NCBI GenBank assembly: GCA_963663285.2
Contig: CAXXNI010000005.1
Location: 1-64,000 of the forward strand
Direction of reading: 5' to 3'
Length of the DNA: 64,000 nucleotides
Source: CAXXOK01 sp963663285
GTDB taxonomy: Bacteria > Bacillota > Clostridia > Christensenellales > Aristaeellaceae
Positions 32,911-42,321 of this stretch are shown here, piece after piece (the first letter of the stretch is position 1; each line of letters begins with the position of its first letter). A program made the position numbers and the translations under genes. The notes beneath the pieces are model-generated. The model was not told where the DNA came from, did no database searches, and saw only the letters and a program-made list of their open reading frames with translations.

Positions 32911-34710
32911 TTACTCGGCTTTGGCGCCGATCACTGCTTTGATGCGCCGTACCCCTGCGGAGGAACTGCCTTCTTTTTGAATCTTAAAGGAGAGCAGATC
33001 GCCGGTGTTTTCGGCGTGCGGGCCGCCGCAGATTTCTTTGCTGAAATCACCCATGGTGTACATTTTTACCTTCTCACCGTACTTGCTTTCAAACAGGCCG
33101 ATGGCGCCTTCCGCCTTGGCCGCCTCCACGGTGGTTTCCACACACGTGATGGGCGCTTTGGCGTCTATAGCTTCGTTGACCAGTTTCTCCACCTCGGTAA
33201 TCTCTTCCTTGGTCATCTTGCGGCCAAAGGAGAAGTCGAAGCGGAGCCGCTCGGCGGTAATGTTGCTGCCCTTCTGGGCCACTTCGTCGCCCAGCACCTG
33301 GCGCAGCGCCGCGTGCAGCAAATGGGTGGCGGTGTGCAGGCGCGCCGTCTGATCGCTATGGTCGGCCAGACCGCCTTTAAAAATCTGCTCCGCGCCCGCG
33401 TGGCTGTTTTCCTGATGCTGTTTAAAGCAGGCTTCGTAGCCCTCCATATCGACGGTAAGGCCCTGTTCTTTGGCCAGTTCCAGCGTCATTTCCACGGGGA
33501 AGCCAAAGGTATCATACAGGTGGAAGGCGCTTTCGCCGTCGATTGCGCTGCCCTCCAGCTTTTGCACAATTTTTTCAAACTCGCGGTTGCCCTGCTTGAG
33601 GGTTTTGGCAAAACGGGTCTCTTCCAGCGAGAGCTGTTCCAGCACAAATTCCGCGTTGCGCCGCAGTTCGGGGTAGACCGATTCGTACTGGGCGATGATC
33701 ACCTTGGCGACCTCGCCGGTGAAGCCTTCGGGCAATTCCAGCTCCATACCGTAGCGCACCGCGCGGCGGATGAGGCGGCGCAGCACATAGCCCTGCCCCA
33801 CGTTGGAGGGGCCCATGCCGCGGTCGTCGCCCAGAATGAAGGTGGAGGTGCGCATATGGTCGCCCACGATGCGGAACGCCTTGGTAATCGCGGGGCTGTC
33901 GCCGTACTGCTTGCCGGAAAGTTCGGCGATCTTGCCTAAAATCCCCTCGAACAGGTCGGTTTCGTACACGCTCTTTTTCCCGGTCAACACGCAGATGGTG
34001 CGCTCCAGCCCCATGCCGGTATCCACATTCATCTTCGCCAGCGGCTCGTACGTGCCGTCCTGCGTTTTATTGTACTGCATGAAAACGTCGTTCCAGATTT
34101 CCAGATACCGGCCGCAGGAGCAGGCGGGCGAGCAATCCGGGCCGCAAGGCTCCTGATCGGTAATGATGAACATTTCACTGTCCGGGCCGCAGGGGCCGGT
34201 GAGCCCGGCGGGGCCCCACCAGTTGTTTTCCTTGGGCAGGAAGAAAATATGGTCGTCCGCTACGCCGCAATCGCGCCAGAGCTGGGCGCTTTCTTCATCG
34301 CGCGGGGCGTTTTCATCGCCTGCAAACACGGAAAAAGCCAGCTTGTCCTTGGGCAGACCCAGATAGTCCGGGCTGGTGAGAAACTCCCAGCTCCAGGGAA
34401 TCATTTCTTTTTTAAAATAATCGCCCAGCGACCAGTTGCCCAGCATTTCAAAAAACGTCAGGTGGCTGAAATCGCCCACGTCGTCGATATCGCCGGTACG
34501 TACGCATTTCTGCACGTCGGTCAGCCGCGTACCCGCCGGATGCTTGGCGCCCAGCAGGTACGGCACCAGCGGATGCATGCCCGCGGTGGTGAAAAGTACG
34601 GTAGGATCGTTTTCCGGTATCAGCGATGCGCTGGATATAACGGCATGCCCTTTATCCTGAAAAAACTTGAGGAACATGGTGCGAAGTTCGGCGGCGGTGG
34701 TGGGCTTCAT
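32911..34710 (-). CDS. alaS: Alanyl-tRNA synthetase, short form without C-Ala domain
   Basis: A 599-residue enzyme that charges tRNA-Ala. The class II core is complete (LRTMFLKFFQDKGH, motif 2 and 3 regions, NVDTGMGLERT, GYVLRRLIRRAVRYG). The editing domain has HTATH (459-463) and CGGPH (561-565). The protein ends at AGVRRIKAVIGAKAE, where typical bacterial AlaRS continue with about 270 residues of coiled coil and C-Ala domain. The stop is followed by a terminator, so the short form seems natural. No T-box was found upstream. ATG 34710 follows AAGGAGAGAACACC. Confidence 0.93.
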   Translation of the reverse strand: MKPTTAAELRTMFLKFFQDKGHAVISSASLIPENDPTVLFTTAGMHPLVPYLLGAKHPAGTRLTDVQKCVRTGDIDDVGDFSHLTFFEMLGNWSLGDYFKKEMIPWSWEFLTSPDYLGLPKDKLAFSVFAGDENAPRDEESAQLWRDCGVADDHIFFLPKENNWWGPAGLTGPCGPDSEMFIITDQEPCGPDCSPACSCGRYLEIWNDVFMQYNKTQDGTYEPLAKMNVDTGMGLERTICVLTGKKSVYETDLFEGILGKIAELSGKQYGDSPAITKAFRIVGDHMRTSTFILGDDRGMGPSNVGQGYVLRRLIRRAVRYGMELELPEGFTGEVAKVIIAQYESVYPELRRNAEFVLEQLSLEETRFAKTLKQGNREFEKIVQKLEGSAIDGESAFHLYDTFGFPVEMTLELAKEQGLTVDMEGYEACFKQHQENSHAGAEQIFKGGLADHSDQTARLHTATHLLHAALRQVLGDEVAQKGSNITAERLRFDFSFGRKMTKEEITEVEKLVNEAIDAKAPITCVETTVEAAKAEGAIGLFESKYGEKVKMYTMGDFSKEICGGPHAENTGDLLSFKIQKEGSSSAGVRRIKAVIGAKAE

Positions 34711-34830
34711 GGTGTTCTCTCCTTAAAAATCATTTTCCAATTTTGCGCCCGCAAAGGCCCGTTGCCTGTGCATGGCGGATTGGAAACAGCATTGCGGTTT
34801 CGCTGCCGCTATTTTACGGCACAACGCCTT

Positions 34831-34860
34831 ATTATAGAAGATGAAAAGGAGGGATGTCAA
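34831..34860 (-). promoter_or_regulatory. Strong promoter of alaS
   Basis: Reading leftward, -35 TTGACA (34855-34860), 18 bases, -10 TATAAT (34831-34836), giving a leader of about 115 bases. Confidence 0.8.
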
Positions 34861-35012
34861 TATTTTGAACGTTTTTCAGGAACGGGGCGGGGCGGGCTTA
34901 CATGCGGCCGCTTTGGCAATACATACGCTGTTTTACATGCCCGCAAACATTGCATTTTTTCCCATTTTGCGCTATGATGGGCGCGCACTGAACAAAAAAG
35001 GAGAGTTACCAA

Positions 35013-35264
35013 ATGCTCGAATTTAAATTTGATACCCAACTGTTGATCGAAGGCGAAAACCTGAACGAGGACGCGATTGCCGAATACATCGATAACAACA
35101 TCGAAGGCGATTGCCGCCTGGTGGTCGGCGATGAAGAGCTGATTAAGGTACACTTCCACACCAATACGCCGTGGCGGGTGCTGGAGTACTGCTCCACACT
35201 GGGCGATATTTACGATGTGGTTGTGGAAAACATGGAGCGGCAGGAAAACGGCCTGCAAGGGTAA
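35013..35264 (+). CDS. Stand-alone FakA middle-domain-like protein
   Basis: An 83-residue protein that corresponds to one internal segment of fatty acid kinase FakA/YloV (DAK2-containing protein). FKFDTQLLIEGENLNEDAIAEYI, then LVVVGDEELIKVHFHTNTPWRVLEY and LGDIYDVVVENMERQ align with the region between the DAK2 and C-terminal DegV-like domains. It lacks both of those, so it has no catalytic site of its own. It may be a binding or regulatory module. AAAGGAGAGTTACCAA precedes ATG 35013. It has its own terminator. Confidence 0.82.
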   Translation: MLEFKFDTQLLIEGENLNEDAIAEYIDNNIEGDCRLVVGDEELIKVHFHTNTPWRVLEYCSTLGDIYDVVVENMERQENGLQG

Positions 35265-35276
35265 AAAAGAAAATAA

Positions 35277-35311
35277 GAAAACGCCTGCGGAATGGAACCG
35301 CAGGCGTTTTC
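35277..35311. terminator. Bidirectional terminator
   Basis: Stem GAAAACGCCTGCGG/CCGCAGGCGTTTTC with a 7-base loop, A-rich on the left and T-rich on the right. It ends both convergent genes. Confidence 0.9.
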
Positions 35312-35333
35312 TCTATTTATGCACAGATAGCCG

Positions 35334-36482
35334 TCAGAACCGGAAAATGGCCGCGACGCCCGTATCGCACGGCATATCGGCGGAGGGCAAAACCATCACT
35401 TCGCACTTGCTCTTCATGGCAAGCTGCGCAAGCGTGTCCAGCACGTCTCCGGTGTCGGGGTGGTCCAGCGAACGGTCGGTGATTTTTCCCGACAGGGGGT
35501 CTACCTTACCGGGGATGATTTTATCCGCGTCGATCAGCAGCAGGCTCACTTTGCCTTCCACAACGGACTTGCCGATCACCGTCAGGCTGTCCGAGCCGGT
35601 TTTGCCGGCCTTGGCCTGCTCAAAGCGCTCCGTGATATTCTGCACTTTGGTATGGTGGAAAGCCTCCAGTATCTTCCGGGTTTGCTCCTTTAGCTGTGCG
35701 ACGGTGAAAGCCGTGTAATCCCCCGTGATGCCATCCCGCAGCAGATAGGGGTTGTTGCTCAGCTTGGCAAAGGTGGGGTGATGCTCCGGCAAGGCAACCA
35801 ATATCAACGGGAGTTTGGATGCTTTGGAATAATTGTCGCTTACAAAGCGGTCCACAAAGCGGAAAAACTTCTCCGTATCCTTGTCGATCTCGGGCTTTCC
35901 GCCGCCATAGCCGTGGAAGGTCGAGCCTTGCCCGGCGTTGTTTGCGGACACGTGCATCTGTTCCGCGTGGGACAACTGATCGCCCAATACCTCGGTAATG
36001 GTGCGCGGCGTGCCGGGTGGAAGGGCCAGTTGATCGATTCCGTTGCGGTTGCCCTGAAACAGATCGAACTCGCGGCTGTTCAGCCCCAGCAGCTGGTACT
36101 GATCCAACGCCTGAAATGCCTGAATCAGCGGCTTGGTGTGAAAGCTGTCCGCAGTGATTGCCAGCGTACTTACCGTGTCGTGCAGCAGGTAAACCACACA
36201 GGTTGCGGGACTGCATAGCACCGCCATACCGCTGAGTGTGTTTTCCCAGAGTTTTTTATCTTCCTCCAGCTGGGTCAGCTGCTCCATAATCACGCTGATA
36301 TGCTTGGCGGAATACCGGCGCGCCAGCGATGCCTCCACAGTTTTCAGCAGGTTTTTATAGACAATCAGGTCTTTCTTTTTTTCCGCCGCATAGCGGGTGG
36401 TGGGCAGGTATAACGATACGAACGGACCTTGCTGTTCAAAAAGAATATCGTGTGGGAACTCTTTTGCGATTTGATATGCCAT
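35334..36482 (-). CDS. Bacterial eRF1-like (baeRF) family protein
   Basis: A 382-residue protein of the bacterial archaeo-eukaryotic release-factor family. The architecture is an N-terminal domain (FVSLYLPTTR), a middle RNase H-like segment containing LPLILVALPEHHPTF, and a C-terminal eRF1 domain-3-like tail ending ADMPCDTGVAAIFRF. Family members are proposed to act in ribosome rescue or tRNA cleavage. A glycine-rich GYGGGKPEIDKD loop in the centre could stand in for the GGQ loop. ATG 36482 follows GGGAGGGT; the extension to 36536 lacks a site. Confidence 0.83.
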   Translation of the reverse strand: MAYQIAKEFPHDILFEQQGPFVSLYLPTTRYAAEKKKDLIVYKNLLKTVEASLARRYSAKHISVIMEQLTQLEEDKKLWENTLSGMAVLCSPATCVVYLLHDTVSTLAITADSFHTKPLIQAFQALDQYQLLGLNSREFDLFQGNRNGIDQLALPPGTPRTITEVLGDQLSHAEQMHVSANNAGQGSTFHGYGGGKPEIDKDTEKFFRFVDRFVSDNYSKASKLPLILVALPEHHPTFAKLSNNPYLLRDGITGDYTAFTVAQLKEQTRKILEAFHHTKVQNITERFEQAKAGKTGSDSLTVIGKSVVEGKVSLLLIDADKIIPGKVDPLSGKITDRSLDHPDTGDVLDTLAQLAMKSKCEVMVLPSADMPCDTGVAAIFRF

Positions 36483-37020
36483 CTTCCATACCCTCCCTGT
36501 CGGTTGCATGTACGGTCGTATTGGTGCATCAAACACATGAGCTGCGCGCTCGCGGGCGCGTGCTCCGGTATTGAACGGGTGCGGCGCGTTTGCCTTGTCA
36601 GCCCCCCTTGATTACAGCACAATGGAATATTGTTTTGTTCGTCCTGTCCGGGATGCCTTGCTGCGGCGTGCGGTAGGGTTGTGAAATTTTCAGATCGGTC
36701 ATCGTAGGGTTTACTACCTCTTGTATTTCCATTATAGCACATTCGGCGCAAAGCGTGTACAGTATCATGCGATGGTTTGCCCGGATACAACACGCCAGCA
36801 TAAACCGTGCCTGTTAAAAATGCGCAACGCATGCGGAACGTGCCGGTTGCTCCGCCGGTGGCATTGGCATACGCGGTGTGGTACAATACAGGGAGAAGAA
36901 GGAACCGCCTGCCATGTGTTCTCCCTTACCGTACAACGCAAACCAAAGCGGCTGAGAATAAGCTGAAACCCGCCTGTTACCATAGGTTGTGACGCAGGGC
37001 TTTGCCGGAGGAGGCACAAT
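36483..37020. other. Divergent intergenic region with minus-strand promoter at 36731-36736
   Basis: The 540 bases are non-coding. A TATAAT (minus strand, 36731-36736) with weak -35 near 36755 would drive the baeRF gene through a leader of about 240 bases. A plus-strand TACAAT (36892-36897) may serve the small membrane protein. GC-rich inverted repeats occur near 36540-36580. I see no gene. Confidence 0.45.
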
Positions 37021-37401
37021 ATGAAAAGCATAAATAAGTGGCTGTATTGGTCGCCAAGGGTATTGGCGATCGCTTTTATCGCGTTTTTAACCATGTTTTC
37101 GCTGGATGTATTTGAGATGGAGCTCTCCCCGTGGGAAATTGTGGTGGGGCTGCTGATGCACAATATTCCTTCGATTGTGCTTACGGTGTTGCTGATCATC
37201 GCGTGGAAAAGAGAATGGGTTGGCGCGGCGGCTTTTATCGGTGCGGGTCTTTTGTATATCACACTGATGATCACCAACGTGTTTCATTCGGATCAACCCT
37301 GGTATATCGCGCTTTCCTGGAGCTTTACGATCGCCGCGCCCGCGCTGCTCATCGGCATTCTGTTTTTGCTGAACTGGACTTGGAAACGTAAGCACCGGTA
37401 A
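37021..37401 (+). CDS. Small four-helix membrane protein
   Basis: A 126-residue integral membrane protein with four predicted helices. The start WLYWSPRVLAIAFIAFLTMFSLDVFE, then LLMHNIPSIVLTVLLIIAWKREW, fits a widespread small membrane protein family with a conserved W-P-R-x-L-A start that is annotated as hypothetical (DUF7670-like). The function is unknown. GGAGGAGGCACAAT precedes ATG 37021. It is monocistronic. Confidence 0.82.
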   Translation: MKSINKWLYWSPRVLAIAFIAFLTMFSLDVFEMELSPWEIVVGLLMHNIPSIVLTVLLIIAWKREWVGAAAFIGAGLLYITLMITNVFHSDQPWYIALSWSFTIAAPALLIGILFLLNWTWKRKHR

Positions 37402-37616
37402 TCGCCGGGTGTATAAGGGCATATGTATTCCTTTCACTTGCGGCAGCACAAACGGTGCAAAAGCAGCACAGATCACCAGCATAGCGGCTAAGCCGCGGCC
37501 GTTATAAAAACAAACCTGTTGATGAAACCATGGACAGCTCCTTTTGCTACATAAAAACAGCCCGGCTTTCCGGGCTGTAAATGTGCATGCTGTTTATTTG
37601 GTTCTCTTTTTACTGC

Positions 37617-37785
37617 AGACGAGGGATTTACCCTCTCCCAATCCACCTCGTGATGAAAAACCCAATTTGCACTTCGTTGTTTTCCCACGTCGCCAAGAAA
37701 CACATAGGCGGGACGCACAGAGTTACAACGCAGAAGTACAGTCTTGTCGGACGCGATGCCAAAGGCGAAAGCGGACGACTTCGGT
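37617..37785. repeat. Repeat element, copy A (truncated)
   Basis: About 169 bases, roughly 90 percent identical to copy B over the last 135 (GATGaAAAACCCAATTT..., CGCCAAGAAACACATAGG..., GAAGTACAGTC...). It contains the left arm of the long hairpin but not the right arm. Open frames across it are not supported by ribosome binding sites. Confidence 0.8.
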
Positions 37786-37854
37786 GTTTGCAAAGGAAAT
37801 AATACTCATGTTGTATTAATCAAACCCATAACAAACGTAAAAATGTGCATAATC

Positions 37855-38061
37855 GACGGGAAAGTTGGGATTACTCTCCAATCTGTTTTTTGATGGAAAA
37901 CCCAATTTACACTTCGTTGCTTTCCTCCGTCGCCAAGAAACACATAGGCGGGACGCACAGAGTCACAACGCAGAAGTACAGTCCTGTCGGACGCGCTGCC
38001 AAAGGCGGAAGCGGACGACTTTTCTGTACTTCAAGTGTGACTCTGTGCGTCCCGCCGTGTA
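37855..38061. repeat. Repeat element, copy B with long perfect hairpin
   Basis: The same element 240 bases downstream, here complete. Its 3' half folds into a very strong hairpin: a perfect 21-bp stem (37947-37967 with 38036-38056), a small internal loop, then a perfect 8-bp stem (37974-37981 with 38024-38031) and an inner GTCG/CGAC pairing. Such structure suits a MITE-like repeat or a structured RNA. I do not know its family. Confidence 0.85.
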
Positions 38062-38082
38062 GAATGGCGACCGCGAAGGTTT

Positions 38083-38114
38083 CCAAAGGGCGAGCGCAAA
38101 GCCCTTTGGGTTTT
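38083..38114 (+). terminator. Rho-independent terminator after repeat copy B
   Basis: Stem CCAAAGGGC/GCCCTTTGG with a 9-base loop followed by GTTTTATC. The orientation is plus, although no plus-strand gene precedes it except the one ending at 37401. It suggests the repeat is transcribed. Confidence 0.7.
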
Positions 38115-38120
38115 ATCTCT

Positions 38121-39064
38121 TTAGGATGCGGAAGAAATGAGCGCCTGTCCGTTTCCATCCACTTCGATTTGCGGGCTTTGCGCGGCCAGCAGCGCGCTTT
38201 CGCCCGCGGCGAGGGCCAGCTTGCCGCCTTCCCAGCGGAGGGTGAGGGGCGCCAGCGCCGTTAGCATGCGAAAACTGTATTCGCAGGGCGGCAGGGTTTG
38301 CGTGCCGTTCACATTCAGGCAGGAAAGGGTGAAGGCGGGTACGGATAACACCGTATGCTCGCCGTTTTCCTTTTGCTCTGGCAGGGGCGGGTGCGCAGGC
38401 CGCGCAGAGCGGGATCTACCACATCCAGCGATTGCTGAATGTGCAGGGGGCGCTCCTGCCCCTGTGCGTTTTTACGGTGATAATCCCACAGGCGGTAGGT
38501 AACATCGCTGGATTGCTGTATCTCGTATAGGGTTACGCCGCCGCAGATGGCGTGCACCATGCCGCTGGGGCATGTAGAGCACATCGCCGGGGGGGTAACA
38601 GGCAGAAAGGAGAGCATTGGCTCCACATCGCCGCCGGTGTGCAGGGCTTCGGCCAGCATGGCGGTGGTAACGCCCTCCTTGAGGCCGTAGCAGAGCTGCG
38701 CGCCTTCCTCGGCATGGCAGTATTACCCATGCTTCGGTTTTCCCTAGCTTGCCTTCGTGGGCAACGGGCGTAATCGTCATTTGGGTGTACCTGCACGCTC
38801 AGGTTGCTGTCGGCGGCCAGTAATTTCAATAGCAGGGGAAACGGCTTGGCGTGTCCTTTGCCGGCCAGCCGCTTCGCCTTCGCGCGCCAGATGCGCGGGC
38901 AGGGTTTCGCCAACGTCGTCCGCGCTTTCCAGCCCGGGAATGCAGCTGATCTCCAGCGCTTCGCCCGTGCGGGGATCGGGGATGGGTTTGCCGTACAGCC
39001 GCCCCAGCGCGTCGCCGCCCCATGGGGTCATCTCGCCGTAGCGGTAGGCGGGGTGCATGCGCAT
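38121..39064 (-). pseudogene. manA: Mannose-6-phosphate isomerase, broken by homopolymer frameshifts
   Basis: The translated pieces together form a full class I mannose-6-phosphate isomerase (WGGDALGRLYGK, PLLLKLLAADSNLSVQVHPNDDYA, HEGKLGKTEAW, LPVTP...DVLYMPSGMVHAI, YRLWDYHR, and a C-terminal cupin half). Reading requires about six frame changes, each curable by removing one or two bases from a G/C run (near 38384-38391, 38567, 38589, 38716, 38766, 38869). The enzyme would interconvert mannose-6-phosphate and fructose-6-phosphate. The start is uncertain (ATG 39064, 39058 or TTG 39112). I favour sequence error over true decay. Confidence 0.75.
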
Positions 39065-39098
39065 GGGCAGCAGGGGGCAATCGTCCGTGAGGGGCGAT

Positions 39099-39591
39099 TC
39101 AAAAACAGACAAAGCGGTCCGGGTGTGTGGGCATGTTGAAGTACCCCGCCGTGCGCACGGTAGTCGCGCTAAAAAGCTTCAGCGCTTTGGTATTGTGGCT
39201 GTAGGTATCCACGCGCAGGCTGTCGCAGCCCAGCTCCAAGCCTTTGACCCTGATAAAATCCATAATAGCGCGCGCGTAGCCTTTGCCGCCCTTGGCAGGG
39301 TCCAGCGCGAGGCGGTGCAGGGTGACAGGGTTTACGCCGTAATGCCAGGGGATGTCTTCATACTCCGGCCATGGCTCTCCGACGCACACCGCGAAAACGG
39401 CGACCATGACGCCGTCCACATCCATGCGGTACAACTTGCCCTATGGCGACGTCATCGACGAGCAGCCCTTTGCTGGGGTAGCGCCCCCATAGCCATTGGT
39501 CCAGTCCGCGGGCGTACATATCGTCAATTGCGGCCTGGTATAGGGCGTATACCTGTGGTAAATCCTGCTTTTGCACCAAAGAAAAATCCAT
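39099..39591 (-). pseudogene. GNAT acetyltransferase with single frameshift
   Basis: The N-terminal piece (MDFSLVQKQDLPQVYALYQAAIDDM) and the C-terminal piece (LALDPAKGGKGYARAIMDFI, then AGYFNMPTHPDRF) make one GNAT domain of about 163 residues when one G is removed from the GGG at 39439-39441 (plus strand CCC). The acetyl-CoA loop K-G-G-K-G-Y-A is intact. ATG 39591 follows GGAGGCGCTGTAAT and starts 1 base after the ABC exporter stop, so the genes are coupled. It may be intact in the living cell. Confidence 0.75.
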
Positions 39592-39592
39592 A

Positions 39593-41363
39593 TTACAGCG
39601 CCTCCGTATACATGGCGTATAAATGGGCGTACAGACCGCCCTTGGCCATGAGTTCTTTATGGGTGCCCTGTTCTTCCACGCCGTTTTCGGTAAGCACCCA
39701 GATGACCGTGGCGTTTTGGATGGTCGTCAGCCGGTGGGCGATGGGTAAAGGTGGTGCGCCCGACGGATAGTTTCTCCAGCGAGTTTTGCACCAACCGCTC
39801 ACTTTCGTTGTCCAGCGCGCTGGTCGCCTCGTCCAAAATCAGGATGGGCGGGTTTTTCAGGAACACGCGGGCGATGGAGATGCGCTGCTTCTGCCCACCG
39901 GACAGCTTTACGCCGCGCTCGCCGACAAACGTGTTGTAGCCCTGCGGCAGCTCCTGTATAAAACCGTCCGCGCCCGCCATTTCGGCGGCGGCCTGTACCT
40001 GCGCAAGCGTAGCGCCGGGCAGACCGTAGGCAATGTTTTCATAGATGGTGCCGCTGAACATGTACACATCCTGCTGCACCATGCCGATGTTCTCACGTAG
40101 GCTGCGCTGGGTGAGGGTGGCAATATCCTTACCGTCGATGAGGATGCGGCCGCCGGTTACGTTATAAAACCGCGGGATCAGGTTGCATAGCGTGGTCTTG
40201 CCGCTGCCGCTGGGGCCGACCAGCGCTACACGCTCGCCCGCCTTCACCTTCAGGTTCAAATCCGCCAGTACGGATTTGTCATTGTCGCTGTAATGGAAGC
40301 TGACATGATCGAACGTTACGTCGCCCTTTACATCGCTAAGGTCTTTTGCGTCCGGCGCATCCTGTATATCCAGCGGCTGATCCATAATATGGGCAAAGCG
40401 CTCAATGCCCGTCATACCGTTTTGGAATTGCTCGGTAAACTCCACGATGCGGCGGATGGAGGTGAGCAGCGTGCTCACGTACAAGAGGTAGGCAATGTAA
40501 TCCGCCGTGGTGATGGAGCCGTTAATCAGGAACACGGCGCCCGCGACGACTACGAGGATGTACATCAGCCCATCAAACACACGGGTGGTGGTGGCAAAGC
40601 CCGCCATGTAGTAATACGCCTTTTTCTTGATGCGTACAAACTCCTCATTGCCGCGCTGGAATTTTTCGATTTCCATGGGCTCATTGGCAAAGCTCTTCAC
40701 AACGCGGATGCCCAGCAGGCTGTCCTCCACCTGCGCGTTGATCTCGCCCAGCTGGTGGCGGCGCTCCTGAAAAGCCTGCCGCATCTTGTGGTTGAAGTAG
40801 CGGGTGCTCACCAGCATCACGGGCAGCACAAGGAAGATGATCAGCGTCAGCGTGGGGTTTACGCCGAACAGGATGATAAAGGAAACGGTGATTTTAATGC
40901 CCGCGATGAAGAACTCCTCCGGGCAGTGGTGGGCAAACTCGGTAATCTCAAACAGGTCGTTGGTAATGCGGCTCATCAGCTGCCCGACTTTTGCGGTGCT
41001 GTAATAGGTAAAGCCCAGCTGCTGCAAGTGCTGAAAGAGCGAAGCGCGCATGTCCCGCTCAATTTTTGTGCCCATAATGTGGCCTTGCGCGTTCATGTAG
41101 AAGCTCGCGGCGGCGTCGATTGCCCGCAGTGCCAGATAGATCAAGCCCAGCCGCAGCACATATTCCATCGTCAGCGACGCCAGATCGGTCGTCGCGATCT
41201 GGGTAATGTTGCGTACAATCAGGGGCAGTACAATATCGCAAAGCGTAGTAAGCGATGCGCAAAGCAAATCGAATAACAGTACGGGAATATATTTACGATA
41301 ATAAGGAATGAAACGTTTCAGCAACGCTGATGTCTTCATAGTCCGTATGGATTGCTGTTCCAT
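39593..41363 (-). pseudogene. ABC exporter (membrane-ATPase fusion) with single frameshift near the C-terminus
   Basis: A multidrug/lipid type exporter half-transporter of about 590 residues. Six membrane helices (residues 1-310) are followed by an ATPase domain with Walker A GPSGSGKTT, signature LSGGQKQRIS, Walker B ILILDEATSAL and, after the frameshift, the H-loop AHRLTTI. One extra T in the AAA/TTT run at 39747-39749 breaks the frame just before the H-loop; removal restores it through to the stop at 39593. The ATG at 41363 follows AAAGGAGTAACC. It functions as a dimer; the substrate is unknown. Confidence 0.85.
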
Positions 41364-41489
41364 GGTTACTCCTTTTATGCAATGTAGACAGGCGGTTTGC
41401 GCCGCCTGTGGATTCATTTGTAACAGGTTGGATTCGCGGCCGAAGCGCCGCGGGAAGAACCGCCCCGGATGGGCGGAAAGGCCGCTGCC

Positions 41490-42251
41490 TTATACGCCTT
41501 CCTTGGCCAGTGTAGCCTGCTTGATCAACGAGCCCAGCTCGGTTACGTGCTCCGCAGGGCAGATGATGGCATAGGCTGCGCCCGAACCGCGCGAAACCAG
41601 CATGGTGGCATCGGTGGAATCCATGCGTACGGCGTCCATACCGGCGAGGGTGTACAGGGTATTCAGGTTCAGGCTGTACCCGTCGCTCCCCAGCAGGGCC
41701 ACCGCGGCGGTGGGGCGGATGCTTTCCACCGTAAGGGTCTGCCCGTCGGCGAAGGTGTATTGCAGCACACAGCGGCGCGCATAGCCGCCCCGGAATGCCG
41801 TATCAAACAAGGTTGTTTTTTGCAGTGTAAGGCTGCTTTTATAAAGCGCCAGCACCGGCTCGCCAAAACGGGTTGCCAGCTCGTTGATATTCACATTGCC
41901 CTCGGCCTCTGTGCCGGAGATGGGCACGCGGATCGTTTCCTCCTGCGGGGTGCTTTGCGTCAGCAGTTGATCATCCTCGCCGGGTTCACCGATGAGCAAA
42001 AAAAGATAGACGACCGCCAGCGCCAAGATAATGCCGATTACGGTGAGCACCCGTTTGACAATGTGCTTCCACCGCGCGGGCTTTTTTGGCGTGGGATCAT
42101 CGGTAACAGGCTGTTGCGCAGGCAGGGTGTCGCGGGGCGGCGTGCGCCCGATCACAGGCTTGGCGGGCGGGACGCTGGTGGGCATCCCTGCGGGCGCTTT
42201 ACGCTGTGAATCCTGCGGCGTTCCCTGCGCAAAATGACGACGGATTTGCAA
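41490..42251 (-). CDS. Single-pass membrane protein of unknown function
   Basis: A 253-residue protein: a proline- and Gln-rich cytoplasmic N-terminus (residues 1-62), one membrane helix (about 64-85), and an extracellular domain of about 165 residues with no motif I can name. The TTG start at 42251 follows a perfect AAGGAGGTACCTT. The outer domain has two beta-rich segments (VLQYTFADGQTLTVESI, MLVSRGSGAAYAIICP). It lies 126 bases upstream of the ABC exporter and may be in the same operon. Confidence 0.8.
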   Translation of the reverse strand: MQIRRHFAQGTPQDSQRKAPAGMPTSVPPAKPVIGRTPPRDTLPAQQPVTDDPTPKKPARWKHIVKRVLTVIGIILALAVVYLFLLIGEPGEDDQLLTQSTPQEETIRVPISGTEAEGNVNINELATRFGEPVLALYKSSLTLQKTTLFDTAFRGGYARRCVLQYTFADGQTLTVESIRPTAAVALLGSDGYSLNLNTLYTLAGMDAVRMDSTDATMLVSRGSGAAYAIICPAEHVTELGSLIKQATLAKEGV

Positions 42252-42321
42252 AAGGTACCTCCTTGGCTACGGCCATCCGGCCGGTTTGCGGCGCTGCTTG
42301 CGTTTTGAGGCAGGCGGCGGG

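Noticed and set aside
34711..34860. T-box riboswitch before alaS
   Set aside because: The leader is only about 115 bases and lacks the conserved GGTGGNACCGCG element.
37581..38264. Short frames running through repeat copies A and B
   Set aside because: Both share the same peptide only because the DNA is repeated; no ribosome binding sites, and the hairpin structure makes coding unlikely.
38121..41363. True pseudogene island (manA, GNAT, ABC exporter)
   Set aside because: Although annotated as broken, all indels are homopolymer insertions with reading frames otherwise conserved, which favours sequencing error over decay.
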